Below are positions 28,300-37,137 of a stretch of 38,716 nucleotides of DNA, one piece after another. The stretch lies in contig CANPVI010000002.1 in assembly GCA_947581665.1 (NCBI GenBank), forward strand, positions 1 to 38,716. The letters are read 5' to 3'. Every line of letters starts with the position of its first letter. Position 1 is the stretch's first letter. This stretch comes from an uncultured Atopobiaceae bacterium. Lineage in GTDB: Bacteria > Actinomycetota > Coriobacteriia > Coriobacteriales > Atopobiaceae. The translations under genes were made by a program, and so were the position numbers. Below the pieces are notes generated by a model. That model saw nothing but the letters and a program-made list of their open reading frames with translations, was not told the DNA's origin and did not search any database.

Positions 28300-29844
28300 C
28301 TAGCCGCCGAGCACCGAGCCGTCGGCGAGGGTGAGCGTGTGGCCGTTGAAGTTCACCGTGCCGTGGTTCTCGAGCTCGGTGATCGAGCAGTCGGCGGTGA
28401 GCTTCCACGTGCACCCGGGCTCGACGATCACCGTGAGCGAACCGGGGTCATCCTCGCCGGGCCTCTCGAGGTTGATGGCACCCTCGAGCCGCGAGTTCTC
28501 GGTGAGGTGCACGGTCGCCCTCGAGAGGCGATCCACCACCACATCGCCCGAAAGCTGCTGGTGGACGCAGGTGAGCGTGGCGCTGCCGCCATTGGCTCCC
28601 GCCTCGCCCCAGCCGATCGAGCCGTCGTTTGCGGCCACGCGAAGCAGCGCGGCGTTCGCGTCGGCGTTCTGCACGCGCACGCCGTCGAGCGTGATGTCCG
28701 CGGTCACGTTCGTGACGAAGATGAGGTCGCCTGAGTTGTTCGTGAGCGAACCGCCGGAAAGCGCGAGGGTCGAGGTCTGCCTGGCCGCGCTGCGCTCACC
28801 GAAGACGAGGATGCCCTGCACGTTCACCGGCGCGTGCTCACCGCGACCGGTGTCCATGGAGCTCGCGATGGAGCAGGCGGAGAAGCTCGCCGACGCGCTC
28901 CCCGCGAGCACGAGCGCCTCGGCGTGCGCCGCCGTGAGCTTCGCGCCCTCTGCGGTGAAGGCCGAGGTCACCTGGAGCACCGGTGAATCGGTGCCGTTCG
29001 ACACGAGCTCGCCGCTCGCGACGCTGACCTCTCCGCGCGCCGTGGCGCGGATGGCCGGAGACTCCGTGCCCGAGGTGGTGAGCAGCGCGCCGTTCAAGGC
29101 GAGTGTGCCCTGGGCGCTCGCCACCACGGCGGGCGCGGAGGATTTCGTGGTCACGACCTCGGTTTTGTTCAGCACCGCCTCGGAGCCCTCGCCATAGGCG
29201 AAGACCCCGGCGGCGCCGTCGGCAGCCGACGTCACCGAGCCGCCATCCATCACGAGGCCGCCACCGCGCGAGACGAGGAGCGCGGAATCGAGCCCGAAGA
29301 GCCGCGCCTTCGAGAGGTCGGAGGGCTCGCCCCACTGCTCGACGGCGCAGTCCACGAGGATGACGTCGCGCGCGCTCACCCTGAGGGCGCTCTCATCCTC
29401 GGCGCGCGAGCGAAACTGCCGGCCGATGGAGGTGCCCGCCTCGCTGAGATCGGTCTTCGCGCTCCCCTGCTCGGCGGCTACGGTCTCTGCGTCCCTGGCC
29501 ACGGTGATGTCCGTGGCGCCATCTTCGAGCGCCACGAGCGTGATGAGGTCGTCGGTGGCGATGCCATCCGGCTCGAGCTCCTCGCCCGCGTCGGACACGA
29601 TGTGCGCCTTGGAGAGGTCGACGGTGATCGCGGCGTCGCCCGAGCGCTCGAACTCGTCGTCTTCCATATGGCCGGGCGCGAGCTGCAGGGTGGAGCCATC
29701 GACGCTTGCCACCTGGCCCACCACCTGCTCGCCGGGTTCGAGCTGGCTTGCCGCCTGGCCGCACGCCACGAGCACGCCGAGGGCCACCACGAAGGCGAGC
29801 GCGATCACGAGCATCGCGCGCACGTTGCCCTTGGGCTTGCCCAT
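28300..29844 (-). CDS. Predicted lipoprotein with repetitive beta-helix-like surface domain
   Basis: MGKPKGNVRAMLVIALAFVVALGVLVACGQ (signal plus LVAC lipobox); long run of ...LNGALLTTSGTESPAIRATARGEVSVASGELVSNG... repeats; ATG after GGGGAGACC. Confidence 0.75.
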   Translation of the reverse strand: MGKPKGNVRAMLVIALAFVVALGVLVACGQAASQLEPGEQVVGQVASVDGSTLQLAPGHMEDDEFERSGDAAITVDLSKAHIVSDAGEELEPDGIATDDLITLVALEDGATDITVARDAETVAAEQGSAKTDLSEAGTSIGRQFRSRAEDESALRVSARDVILVDCAVEQWGEPSDLSKARLFGLDSALLVSRGGGLVMDGGSVTSAADGAAGVFAYGEGSEAVLNKTEVVTTKSSAPAVVASAQGTLALNGALLTTSGTESPAIRATARGEVSVASGELVSNGTDSPVLQVTSAFTAEGAKLTAAHAEALVLAGSASASFSACSIASSMDTGRGEHAPVNVQGILVFGERSAARQTSTLALSGGSLTNNSGDLIFVTNVTADITLDGVRVQNADANAALLRVAANDGSIGWGEAGANGGSATLTCVHQQLSGDVVVDRLSRATVHLTENSRLEGAINLERPGEDDPGSLTVIVEPGCTWKLTADCSITELENHGTVNFNGHTLTLADGSVLGG

Positions 29845-30263
29845 GGTCTCCCCGCTTCCCATCGTGCGAAGGCGCGCTCCCCTGCGCTCGCCTCGCGCAT
29901 CTCCCGAACACAGTATGGGCCAGCCCACGAGATCATGGCCCCTCGTGCACACGTAAAACATTTCGAAATTTATGGATATTTCCAATGGGCCGATTCACAA
30001 TTGGGCTCGCCTCACGTCCAAACCCCCACGAAGACACATGGCCCTACCTCGGGGCTCTCACGCTTCACCCCGAAACGCGGAATACGGGGCAGCCCGCCTA
30101 CCTGCTGGTTGGGGTGCGGGCCTCGCACCTCGCGTTCGCTGAATCGTGGGGGTGGCCGCACGCTTCCCCTCAGTAGCGTCGCCATCCCGGAGAGTGCGCG
30201 GAAGGCGGCCTTGGGAGCCAGGGAGAAGCTCCGCGACCGCCCTCCTTGGCGAGGGGAGGACTC

Positions 30264-32825
30264 ATGACGGGACGGGGAGAACTTTCAGGAGAGAGAAGGA
30301 CCACCGAGGAACTGGCATTGGCGATGGAGCTGCTCGAGCACGGTACGCTCGTCGAGCTTCAATCACTTGGATTCACCACCAGGGCACGTGACATCGACGA
30401 GGCGCTCTCGCGGCTGCCCCGGAGGATCGTCGTGGACCCGTGGTGCGGCTTCGCCTGCGCATCGTGCGACGACGCGTCCCGGCACGCGCTCTTCGCCCGG
30501 GCGGGGAAGCACCCCGAGCTCACGAGAGCCGTGCTCGAGGCCCTCTGCGCGCGAGGCGAGTTCGCCAGAGCCGGGAGCATCATCCGCGCGGCTGGCGGGG
30601 TGGAGGTCGGCGACCTCGTGGTTTCCCACTGCTTCGACTTCCTCAATCACGGCTTCAGGGAGCTCGTGGAGAACTACGTCTTCGACGACGCGTTCAAGGC
30701 CTCGCAGGTGGTGCGCACGCTCGTGTCCGCCGTGCTCAAGCTGCTGTTCACACCGCCGGACCGCTTCGGCCGGGCGCTCGTGGACGCGCTCGAATCCCTC
30801 CGCGCGCTCGAAGCGGGCACCTCGCGCGGCGACCTCACCGAGCGCGAGCACGTGCTTTGGACCCAGGCGCGCGCCCTCATGGGGCTCATCACCAGCTGGT
30901 CCACCTCGAAGACGATAAGCCCCTCGGAGGCGCTCACCCTGGGCGCCGCGCCCGTGGACGATGCACTCTCCCACACGCTCCTGAACCTCCAGGCCATCCA
31001 CGCCAACCGCCTGGACGGCGCCTACGAGCAGGCGTTCTTGCTCCTCCAGCGCATGGGGCCGGGCGGCGAGGAGCCCACGCTCGTCTCGTCGCTCGCGGCG
31101 GCTGAATACTTCGTGTGCGCCACGATCGCGGGCCGCGCGGTGCGCACGGAGGAGCGCGCCCTCTTGCATCGCGCGATCGATTTCCTCGACACGCAGGGCT
31201 TTCTCGTGCTCAGCCACTCCGTGGAGGGCTATGCGCTCGCGGTCCTCGGGCTCCTCGGGGAGGGAGGCCTCATCCCGCCCCTGCGCGACACGATGGAGCG
31301 GGTGGCACGGCACCCCGATTCGCGGCTGCGCGCGGCACTTCGGCTCGGGCTCGCCCTCATGCTCATTCGCAACCGGTCGCTTTTCGCCGCCTTCTCGATC
31401 ACGCGAAGCCTCACGGAGGACCTGCTCTGCGTGGGCGCCGAGACGCTCGCGCTTCTGGCCTACCCGGTGGAGACGCTCTCGCGCGAGCTCATGGGCGAGG
31501 CGGTGGAGGCCCCGCCCTCGGTGGAGAGCGAGGCCGCGCATCCCGCGCTCTCGTGCCTCGCGCGCCTCGTCTACGCCATCGCCTGCTCCATTCCCTCCAT
31601 CACCGACCACCTCGAGGAATTCTCCTTCGACGAGATGCTCGAGGAGGTCGTGCCCACTTTCGCGGTCGACGTCCTCGTGGAGCTCGTGCTCGAAAGCCCC
31701 TGGGACAAGGCCGGGATCTTTCGCCACCGCCTGCCCGCGCGCTGGGCGCGCCCCGGCCTCACCGCGCGCCTCGAGCTCGCCGACCTCGGGCTCTCCGGGC
31801 TCGCGGAGCTCTTCCCGCGCCTCTCGAAGCGAAGGGAGAGTCGCGAGACCGCCATCCTCGTGGCCGAGCCCACGGCGCACGCGCAACCCGCGCCCGCCCC
31901 GCGCCGCTCGCGCGCGAACGCGAAGGTCGATCCGCGCCAGCCTTCCCTCTTCGACGCACGGGCCACGGAGGAGGAGCCGCCCGCAATTCAGTTCCTCGAT
32001 GCCGAGACGCCGCTCTTGCAGCTCAAGCTCCTCGGGGACTTCGAGGTGATCGTGGGCGACCGCCGCATCGAGGAGGATGACTGGCGTCGCAAGGCCGCGC
32101 GCCTCATGCTCGAGATCCTCGCCATGGTGCCCACGCACTCCCTCACGCGCGCCGAGCTCTGCGAGCTCATCTGGCCGGATCGCGACTTCCTGCTCAGCCG
32201 CAACAACCTCTACTCGGTGGTGAGTTGCGTGCGCGAGACGCTCGGCTGCCGCGATGACAAGCCTCCCTACCTCGTGGTGGAGGAGGGTCGCATCACGCTC
32301 AACCCGAAGCTCGTGATGGTGGACGTGGACGAATTCGAGGCGCTCTGCAAGGAGGTGCTCTCGCACGCGGGCGATCGGACGTGGCGGCTCTCGCTCTGCC
32401 GCCACGTGAGCGCGCTCTACGCGGGCGGCCTGAGGATTCCCACGCAGGACGTGCGCGGCGACTTCGCGGCCAAGCAACGCACGCTCCATTCGCTCTACCT
32501 CGACGTGCAGGTGGAGGCGAGCGAGCTCGCGCTCAAGGAGGGACTCTCGAAGGAGGCGCTCTGGTTTGCCCAGACAGCGCGCGAGAAGGATCCGCTGCGC
32601 GAGGACGTGATGGCGTGCTACCTGCGCTCGCTTGCCGCCGACGGCCGCGCCAAGGAGATGGAGGACACCTTCGAGTCCTACCGCCAGCACCTCGCGCGCG
32701 AGCTGCGCGTCGTCCCCTCGGCGCGCATGGAGGCGCTCCATCACTCGCTCGCCCGCTGGCTCAAGAAGAACGAGCGTGGCGGCTATCCCGGAGAGCTCGA
32801 CCAGCGCATGCGAAGCCGCGGCTAG
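30264..32825 (+). CDS. BTAD/SARP-like transcriptional regulator with C-terminal wHTH-BTAD
   Basis: ATG after GAGGGGAGGA; C-terminal LQLKLLGDFEVIVGDRRIEEDDWRRKAARLMLEILAM...LCELIWPDRDFLLSRNNLYSVVSCVRETLG...ALYAGGL...DPLREDVMACYLRSLAADGRAKEMEDTFESYRQHLARELRVVPS. Confidence 0.85.
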   Translation: MTGRGELSGERRTTEELALAMELLEHGTLVELQSLGFTTRARDIDEALSRLPRRIVVDPWCGFACASCDDASRHALFARAGKHPELTRAVLEALCARGEFARAGSIIRAAGGVEVGDLVVSHCFDFLNHGFRELVENYVFDDAFKASQVVRTLVSAVLKLLFTPPDRFGRALVDALESLRALEAGTSRGDLTEREHVLWTQARALMGLITSWSTSKTISPSEALTLGAAPVDDALSHTLLNLQAIHANRLDGAYEQAFLLLQRMGPGGEEPTLVSSLAAAEYFVCATIAGRAVRTEERALLHRAIDFLDTQGFLVLSHSVEGYALAVLGLLGEGGLIPPLRDTMERVARHPDSRLRAALRLGLALMLIRNRSLFAAFSITRSLTEDLLCVGAETLALLAYPVETLSRELMGEAVEAPPSVESEAAHPALSCLARLVYAIACSIPSITDHLEEFSFDEMLEEVVPTFAVDVLVELVLESPWDKAGIFRHRLPARWARPGLTARLELADLGLSGLAELFPRLSKRRESRETAILVAEPTAHAQPAPAPRRSRANAKVDPRQPSLFDARATEEEPPAIQFLDAETPLLQLKLLGDFEVIVGDRRIEEDDWRRKAARLMLEILAMVPTHSLTRAELCELIWPDRDFLLSRNNLYSVVSCVRETLGCRDDKPPYLVVEEGRITLNPKLVMVDVDEFEALCKEVLSHAGDRTWRLSLCRHVSALYAGGLRIPTQDVRGDFAAKQRTLHSLYLDVQVEASELALKEGLSKEALWFAQTAREKDPLREDVMACYLRSLAADGRAKEMEDTFESYRQHLARELRVVPSARMEALHHSLARWLKKNERGGYPGELDQRMRSRG

Positions 32826-32837
32826 CCGACCCGCATG

Positions 32838-32893
32838 TTCCGCCGCATAGCTCCAAAGGCTTCCGCGGCGTAGCCCAAAAGGCTTCCGCGGCG
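32838..32893. repeat. 23-bp tandem repeat, ~2.4 copies
   Basis: ttccgccgcatagctccaaaggc | ttccgcggcgtagcccaaaaggc | ttccgcggcg...; 4 mismatches between copies 1 and 2. Confidence 0.8.
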
Positions 32894-32918
32894 GAAAGGG
32901 TTGGGGGATAGAGGATGG

Positions 32919-34985
32919 CTAGAAGGCGCCGCCGCCACCGCCGCCACCGACGCCTCCGCCGCCGCCCATGGAGAAACCGCCGCCGGCACCCGCGCCGGAG
33001 GCGTTCGCACTCGTGGCGACGGCGCCCGTCGATGCGGTGTAGCTCGCCTGGTATGCGTCTCCCAGGGCGCGCATGGGGCTCCACGGGCCGCCATAGCCCC
33101 AGTACCACACGTAGTAGGGGTAGAAGTACGGATCGTCCACCACGTGGGGCATGGCCACGCGCAGCTGGTCGATGACCTCGTCGGCCACGCCGAGGATCAC
33201 GGCGTAGACGAGGAGCTGGTTCCAGAGTCGCACGTCATCGGGCACGGCCTCGTCGATGCGTGTGAAGTCCTTGAGCCACGCGCGCAGCGCGAACGCCTTC
33301 GCGCGGATCTCGTCGGCCTCCTCGGAGTAGCCCTCGCACCTGCTCGCCACCACGCCGCAGACGACGGCGCCCACGATGGGGAGGATGAGGAAGAGGAGGA
33401 ACCACACGGGCGGCTCGAGCGCGATGAACGCGATGAAGCCCGCGACCGCGAGAAAGACGCAGATCACCGCGACCGCGTAGAGGCGGCTTCTCTGCTTGCC
33501 AGCCTCGTCGCTCAGGTAGCCCTTGGCCTCCACCTGCGCCTTCACGGTGCTCCGCCAGTCGTCGAGTGCCTCGGCGTAGCTGTTCGGGAACTCCTTCGCC
33601 ACACCCTTCATCTCGGAGAAGTCGAGCACGGGCTCGAAGTCGCCCCCCGCTCCCCCTGCCGTGGCCTCGGCCTCCGCCTCGTCGCGCATCTCCTGGAACG
33701 TGGGCGTCTTCGGCGCCACGAAGTCGAAGAGGAAGTCGAGCGCCGCCTCGTCGATGGGGTCGCTCACCGTGGCCGCGCCCTCCGCGCGCTGCCTGAGGCG
33801 GTAGTCGTCCTGCGCCTTGCTGCCGAAGATGCCGTGCTTGGTGGTGCTCACGTGGTCGAGGCCGATCGCGCGCTGATCGGTGAGGCGCATGAGCGTGGCC
33901 GTAAGTTCGGGGGCGCCGGGCTCGCCATTCACGAGCGCGCCCACCATTGCGGGATGGTCGTGGGAGGGCACGTCGCGCCAGTACTTCTCGTGGAAGCTCG
34001 AGCGATGCCGCTTCTTGTAGGACGCGCTCGTGGCGGCGGCGAAGATGATCGCAGCCGCGCCACCCCCGGCTACCACGCCGGTGGCGCCGTAGGTGATCGC
34101 ACGTGCCTGCGCGCGCTGGGCGTTCGCCTCCTCGGCCCAAGCCTCCTCCTCGGAGATGATGGTCTGGAGCTTCGCCTCGGAGCGCGCGGGCATGGTGAGC
34201 CACGAGAGCGGGAAGGCGATCCTCGCCTCCGCGAACTGGTCCGTGCCCACGCCCGGCACCTGGTAGATGACGTCGTCTCCCGAGAAGCTCACCGTGGAAT
34301 CGAGCGAGCCATGGCCCCACGCGCGCACGTTCTCGCCGGGCACCACCTCCTCGCCCGCAGGCACGGGAAGGTGCACCGTGCATGTGACGTCGTCGCTCAT
34401 CACGTCCCAGCCGTCGGACACGAACTTCCAATAGAGCTCGCCGGTGTCCGCCCAGGCATTGATGGCACCCACGAGGTCGTAGACCACGCGATACGTCACG
34501 TCCTCGTAGCTCGCGTCGTTATAGAGCGTCACGCGCACGAGGTTGCCGGTGTCCTCGACGGTGTAGGTGTGTGGGAGCTGGGCGCCGAAGGAGTCCTCGG
34601 TGAAGGGGGTGAACGCGCCGTCCGGCCCCACGATGCCCACGCTTTGCACGCGAGCCTCTACCTGCTCGCCCTCGGAGAAGCCCGTGCCGATCTCCCAGTA
34701 GACGCCGTGGAACTCGCCGTCAAAATCGAACGTGCGATCCTCCACCACGTCGAGCACGCCGTCCGGTTGTACCGTGGCGTTGATCACCGTGCGGCTCATC
34801 TCGTAGTCGTCCGCGAGCGCCGGCTGCGGCGCGGCGAGGAGCACCGCGCACGCCGCGAGCGCGGCCGTGACGATCCCGATGCCGAGCCGCGCTCCGCGAC
34901 GCCACCCCCGTGTCGAGTTCGGCCCGCTCCCCCGCACGTCATTTGAGTGTTTCAGGCGCACACGCGTCGCCTCCCCGTGGAACAA
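32919..34985 (-). CDS. DUF2207-type membrane protein with Gly-rich C-terminus
   Basis: Signal peptide LGIGIVTAALAACAVLLAAPQPALA; MSRTVINATVQPDGVLDVVEDRTFDFDGEFHGVYWEI; C-terminal GGGFSMGGGGGVGGGGGGGAF. Confidence 0.88.
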   Translation of the reverse strand: MFHGEATRVRLKHSNDVRGSGPNSTRGWRRGARLGIGIVTAALAACAVLLAAPQPALADDYEMSRTVINATVQPDGVLDVVEDRTFDFDGEFHGVYWEIGTGFSEGEQVEARVQSVGIVGPDGAFTPFTEDSFGAQLPHTYTVEDTGNLVRVTLYNDASYEDVTYRVVYDLVGAINAWADTGELYWKFVSDGWDVMSDDVTCTVHLPVPAGEEVVPGENVRAWGHGSLDSTVSFSGDDVIYQVPGVGTDQFAEARIAFPLSWLTMPARSEAKLQTIISEEEAWAEEANAQRAQARAITYGATGVVAGGGAAAIIFAAATSASYKKRHRSSFHEKYWRDVPSHDHPAMVGALVNGEPGAPELTATLMRLTDQRAIGLDHVSTTKHGIFGSKAQDDYRLRQRAEGAATVSDPIDEAALDFLFDFVAPKTPTFQEMRDEAEAEATAGGAGGDFEPVLDFSEMKGVAKEFPNSYAEALDDWRSTVKAQVEAKGYLSDEAGKQRSRLYAVAVICVFLAVAGFIAFIALEPPVWFLLFLILPIVGAVVCGVVASRCEGYSEEADEIRAKAFALRAWLKDFTRIDEAVPDDVRLWNQLLVYAVILGVADEVIDQLRVAMPHVVDDPYFYPYYVWYWGYGGPWSPMRALGDAYQASYTASTGAVATSANASGAGAGGGFSMGGGGGVGGGGGGGAF

Positions 34986-35071
34986 TGGTCATGAATTCAT
35001 AGGCCCCATGATACCCAGCGTGGAAAGCGCGCCGCGCACCACTGGGCACCTGGCTGGACAAGGAGGAAACG

Positions 35072-35590
35072 ATGGCACTTTCGCCCGCTGTCGAGGAAAA
35101 GCTCAACACGCAGATCAACAAGGAGATCTACTCCGCCTACCTCTACCTCACCTTCGCCGACTACTACGAGGGCCGTGGCCTCAAGGGCTACGCGAACTGG
35201 TACATGGTGCAGGTGCAGGAGGAGCTCTCCCACGCCATGATCCTTCGCCGCTACCTGCTCGATAACGACGCCTCGCCCGTGATGCTCGCCATCGACAAGC
35301 CGGACAAGACCTTCGACGACGACCTCGCGCCGCTTCGCGCCGGCCTCGAGCACGAGCGCTACGTCACGAGCCTCATCAACGACTGCTACGCCGTCGCCTA
35401 CGCCGAGAAGGACTGGCGCACGATGAAGATGCTCGACTGGTTCATCGACGAGCAGGGCGAGGAGGAGACGAACGCCACCGACATGGTCACCGAGATGGAG
35501 CTCTTCGGTGAGAGCGCGGACGGCCTCTTCTCGCTCGACCAGAAGTACGCGGCCCGCACCTTCACGCCCACGACCAGCATGCCGATGTAG
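35072..35590 (+). CDS. Ferritin
   Basis: LNTQINKEIYSAYLYLTFADYYEGRGLKGYANWYMVQVQEELSHAM...WFIDEQGEEE ferroxidase-type residues. Confidence 0.95.
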   Translation: MALSPAVEEKLNTQINKEIYSAYLYLTFADYYEGRGLKGYANWYMVQVQEELSHAMILRRYLLDNDASPVMLAIDKPDKTFDDDLAPLRAGLEHERYVTSLINDCYAVAYAEKDWRTMKMLDWFIDEQGEEETNATDMVTEMELFGESADGLFSLDQKYAARTFTPTTSMPM

Positions 35591-35614
35591 GGCCCGCGAG
35601 CTCGGATCGTTCGC

Positions 35615-36640
35615 GTGGCCAACGCGCGTGGACACCTTGGGGGCCGCTCGCAAGGGCGGCCCCTCGCCGTGGTGGGGCGCTTCGCGCCGTCGCCCTCGGG
35701 GCGCATGCACCTGGGAAACGTCTTCTCGGCGCTCATCGGCTGGCTCGCCGTGCGTGCCGCGGATGGGCGCATGGTGCTGCGCATCGAGGACCTCGATCCG
35801 CGCACGCAGCGCCCCGAGGTGGCCGCCCAGCTCATCGACGACCTCGCGTGGCTCGGGCTCGATTGGGACGAAGGCCCCATCTACCAGCATGAACGTGGAG
35901 ATGTGTACGCGAGGGCGCTCGGCTCGCTCGATTCGAGGGAGCTTCTCTACCCGTGCTTCTGCACGCGGCGCGAACTCCACGCCGCGAGCGCGCCCCACGC
36001 GAGCGATGGCACCTATGTCTACCCCGGCACCTGCCGCCGCCTCCCCCGCGAGGAGCGCATCGCCCGGCTCGTCGAGGGACGGGCCCATGGCCTTCGGCTC
36101 CTCGTCCCGGATGCGGGGACCCCGAACGCGGTGATCGAGTTCGACGACATGGTCTACGGTCCCCAGCGCCAGGATCTCGTGAGCGAAGTGGGCGACATCC
36201 TCGTGCAGCGCTCCGACGGGGTCGTGGCCTACCAGCTCGCCTGCGTGGTGGATGACGGCGAGGAGGACGTCTCGCTCGTCATGCGGGGGCGCGACCTTCT
36301 CGGCTCCACGGCGCGCCAGATCTACCTCCAGCGGCTCCTCGGCTTTCCCGAGCCTCGCTACCTGCACGTTCCCTTGCTCGTGGCCCCCGATGGTCGCCGT
36401 CTCTCGAAGCGCGAGCGCGACCTCGACCTCGGCGCCCTTCGCGCGCGGCTTTCCGGCCCCGAGCCGCTCCTCGGCCGCCTCGCCGCCGCAGTGGGGTTCG
36501 CCGAACCCGGCGAGGCGCTCAGCGCCGATGCGCTCGTGGAGCGCTTTTCGCTCGAGAAACTGGCCGCACATCGCGAAGACATCGTGGTGGACGGGCAATT
36601 TCTCGCAACCCTCGGCGGGCGGGGGGCGCCGATGGGCTAG
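35615..36640 (+). CDS. gluQ: Glutamyl-Q tRNA(Asp) synthetase-like protein
   Basis: RFAPSPSGRMHLGN (HIGH-like), CFCTRREL...YPGTC zinc site, RLSKRERDLDL (KMSKS-like); lacks a full anticodon-binding domain. Confidence 0.9.
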   Translation: MANARGHLGGRSQGRPLAVVGRFAPSPSGRMHLGNVFSALIGWLAVRAADGRMVLRIEDLDPRTQRPEVAAQLIDDLAWLGLDWDEGPIYQHERGDVYARALGSLDSRELLYPCFCTRRELHAASAPHASDGTYVYPGTCRRLPREERIARLVEGRAHGLRLLVPDAGTPNAVIEFDDMVYGPQRQDLVSEVGDILVQRSDGVVAYQLACVVDDGEEDVSLVMRGRDLLGSTARQIYLQRLLGFPEPRYLHVPLLVAPDGRRLSKRERDLDLGALRARLSGPEPLLGRLAAAVGFAEPGEALSADALVERFSLEKLAAHREDIVVDGQFLATLGGRGAPMG

Positions 36641-36656
36641 AATGCCCTAGCACCAC

Positions 36657-36747
36657 GGAGAGCTGACCGAGTGGCTGAAGGTGCTCGCCTGCTAAGCGAG
36701 TAACGGGTGTGACCCGTTCTGGGGTTCGAATCCCCAGCTCTCCGCCA
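36657..36747 (+). tRNA. tRNA-Ser(GCT)
   Basis: GGAGAGC...GCTCTCC-G-CCA acceptor; CTCGC-CTGCTAA-GCGAG anticodon arm; long variable arm AACGGGTGTGACCCGTT; GGTTCGAATCC T-arm. Confidence 0.98.
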
Positions 36748-36814
36748 GCAAACACAGGAGCCCGGCATCGCCGGGCTCTTTTCATGCGCTGGCGCAGAGC
36801 TGGGGATTCGAACC
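36723..36814. repeat. Palindrome P1: tRNA-Ser 3' end mirrored around its terminator
   Basis: Arms 36723-36749 and 36788-36814; 26 of 27 positions complementary. Confidence 0.95.
36758..36782 (+). terminator. Terminator of tRNA-Ser
   Basis: gagcccggc-atc-gccgggctc-tttt, 9-bp stem. Confidence 0.9.
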
Positions 36815-36906
36815 CGCGAGGGCTTCAGGCGCCAGTGGCGCCTGAAGGGCCGAGCGCGTGCTTTTCGCGCGAAGCCAGCAAAAATCGCGAAGCGATTTTT
36901 GCGTCG
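36800..36906 (+). repeat. Element A: anti-T-arm plus hairpin cluster
   Basis: ggggattcgaacccg-cgag-[cttcaggcgcc agt ggcgcctgaag]-ggccgagcg...-gccag-[caaaaatcgc gaa gcgatttttg]-cgtcga. Confidence 0.85.
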
Positions 36907-36989
36907 AATCCCCAGCTCTCCGCCAGCAAACAGTAAGCCGGCCCATCGGGCCGGCTTTTTGTTTGCTCGCGGGGAGCCGGGGATTCGAC
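36903..36989. repeat. Palindrome P2: second tRNA-Ser 3' end copy mirrored around a second terminator-like hairpin
   Basis: Arms 36903-36931 and 36961-36989 (26 of 29 complementary); centre aagccggccc-atc-gggccggcttttt. Confidence 0.93.
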
Positions 36990-37137
36990 TTTTACCGCGA
37001 GCTGAGGATGCGGACCGGGCGTTGCCCGGCCTATCAGTCCAAAAACGATCTCCCATGACGTCGAGGCGGAGGGTAGGGCGCGTATGCAAGGGAGCTCGAG
37101 CTCGAGACAAGGATTGAAGGAGCCCAACCGTGTTTGC

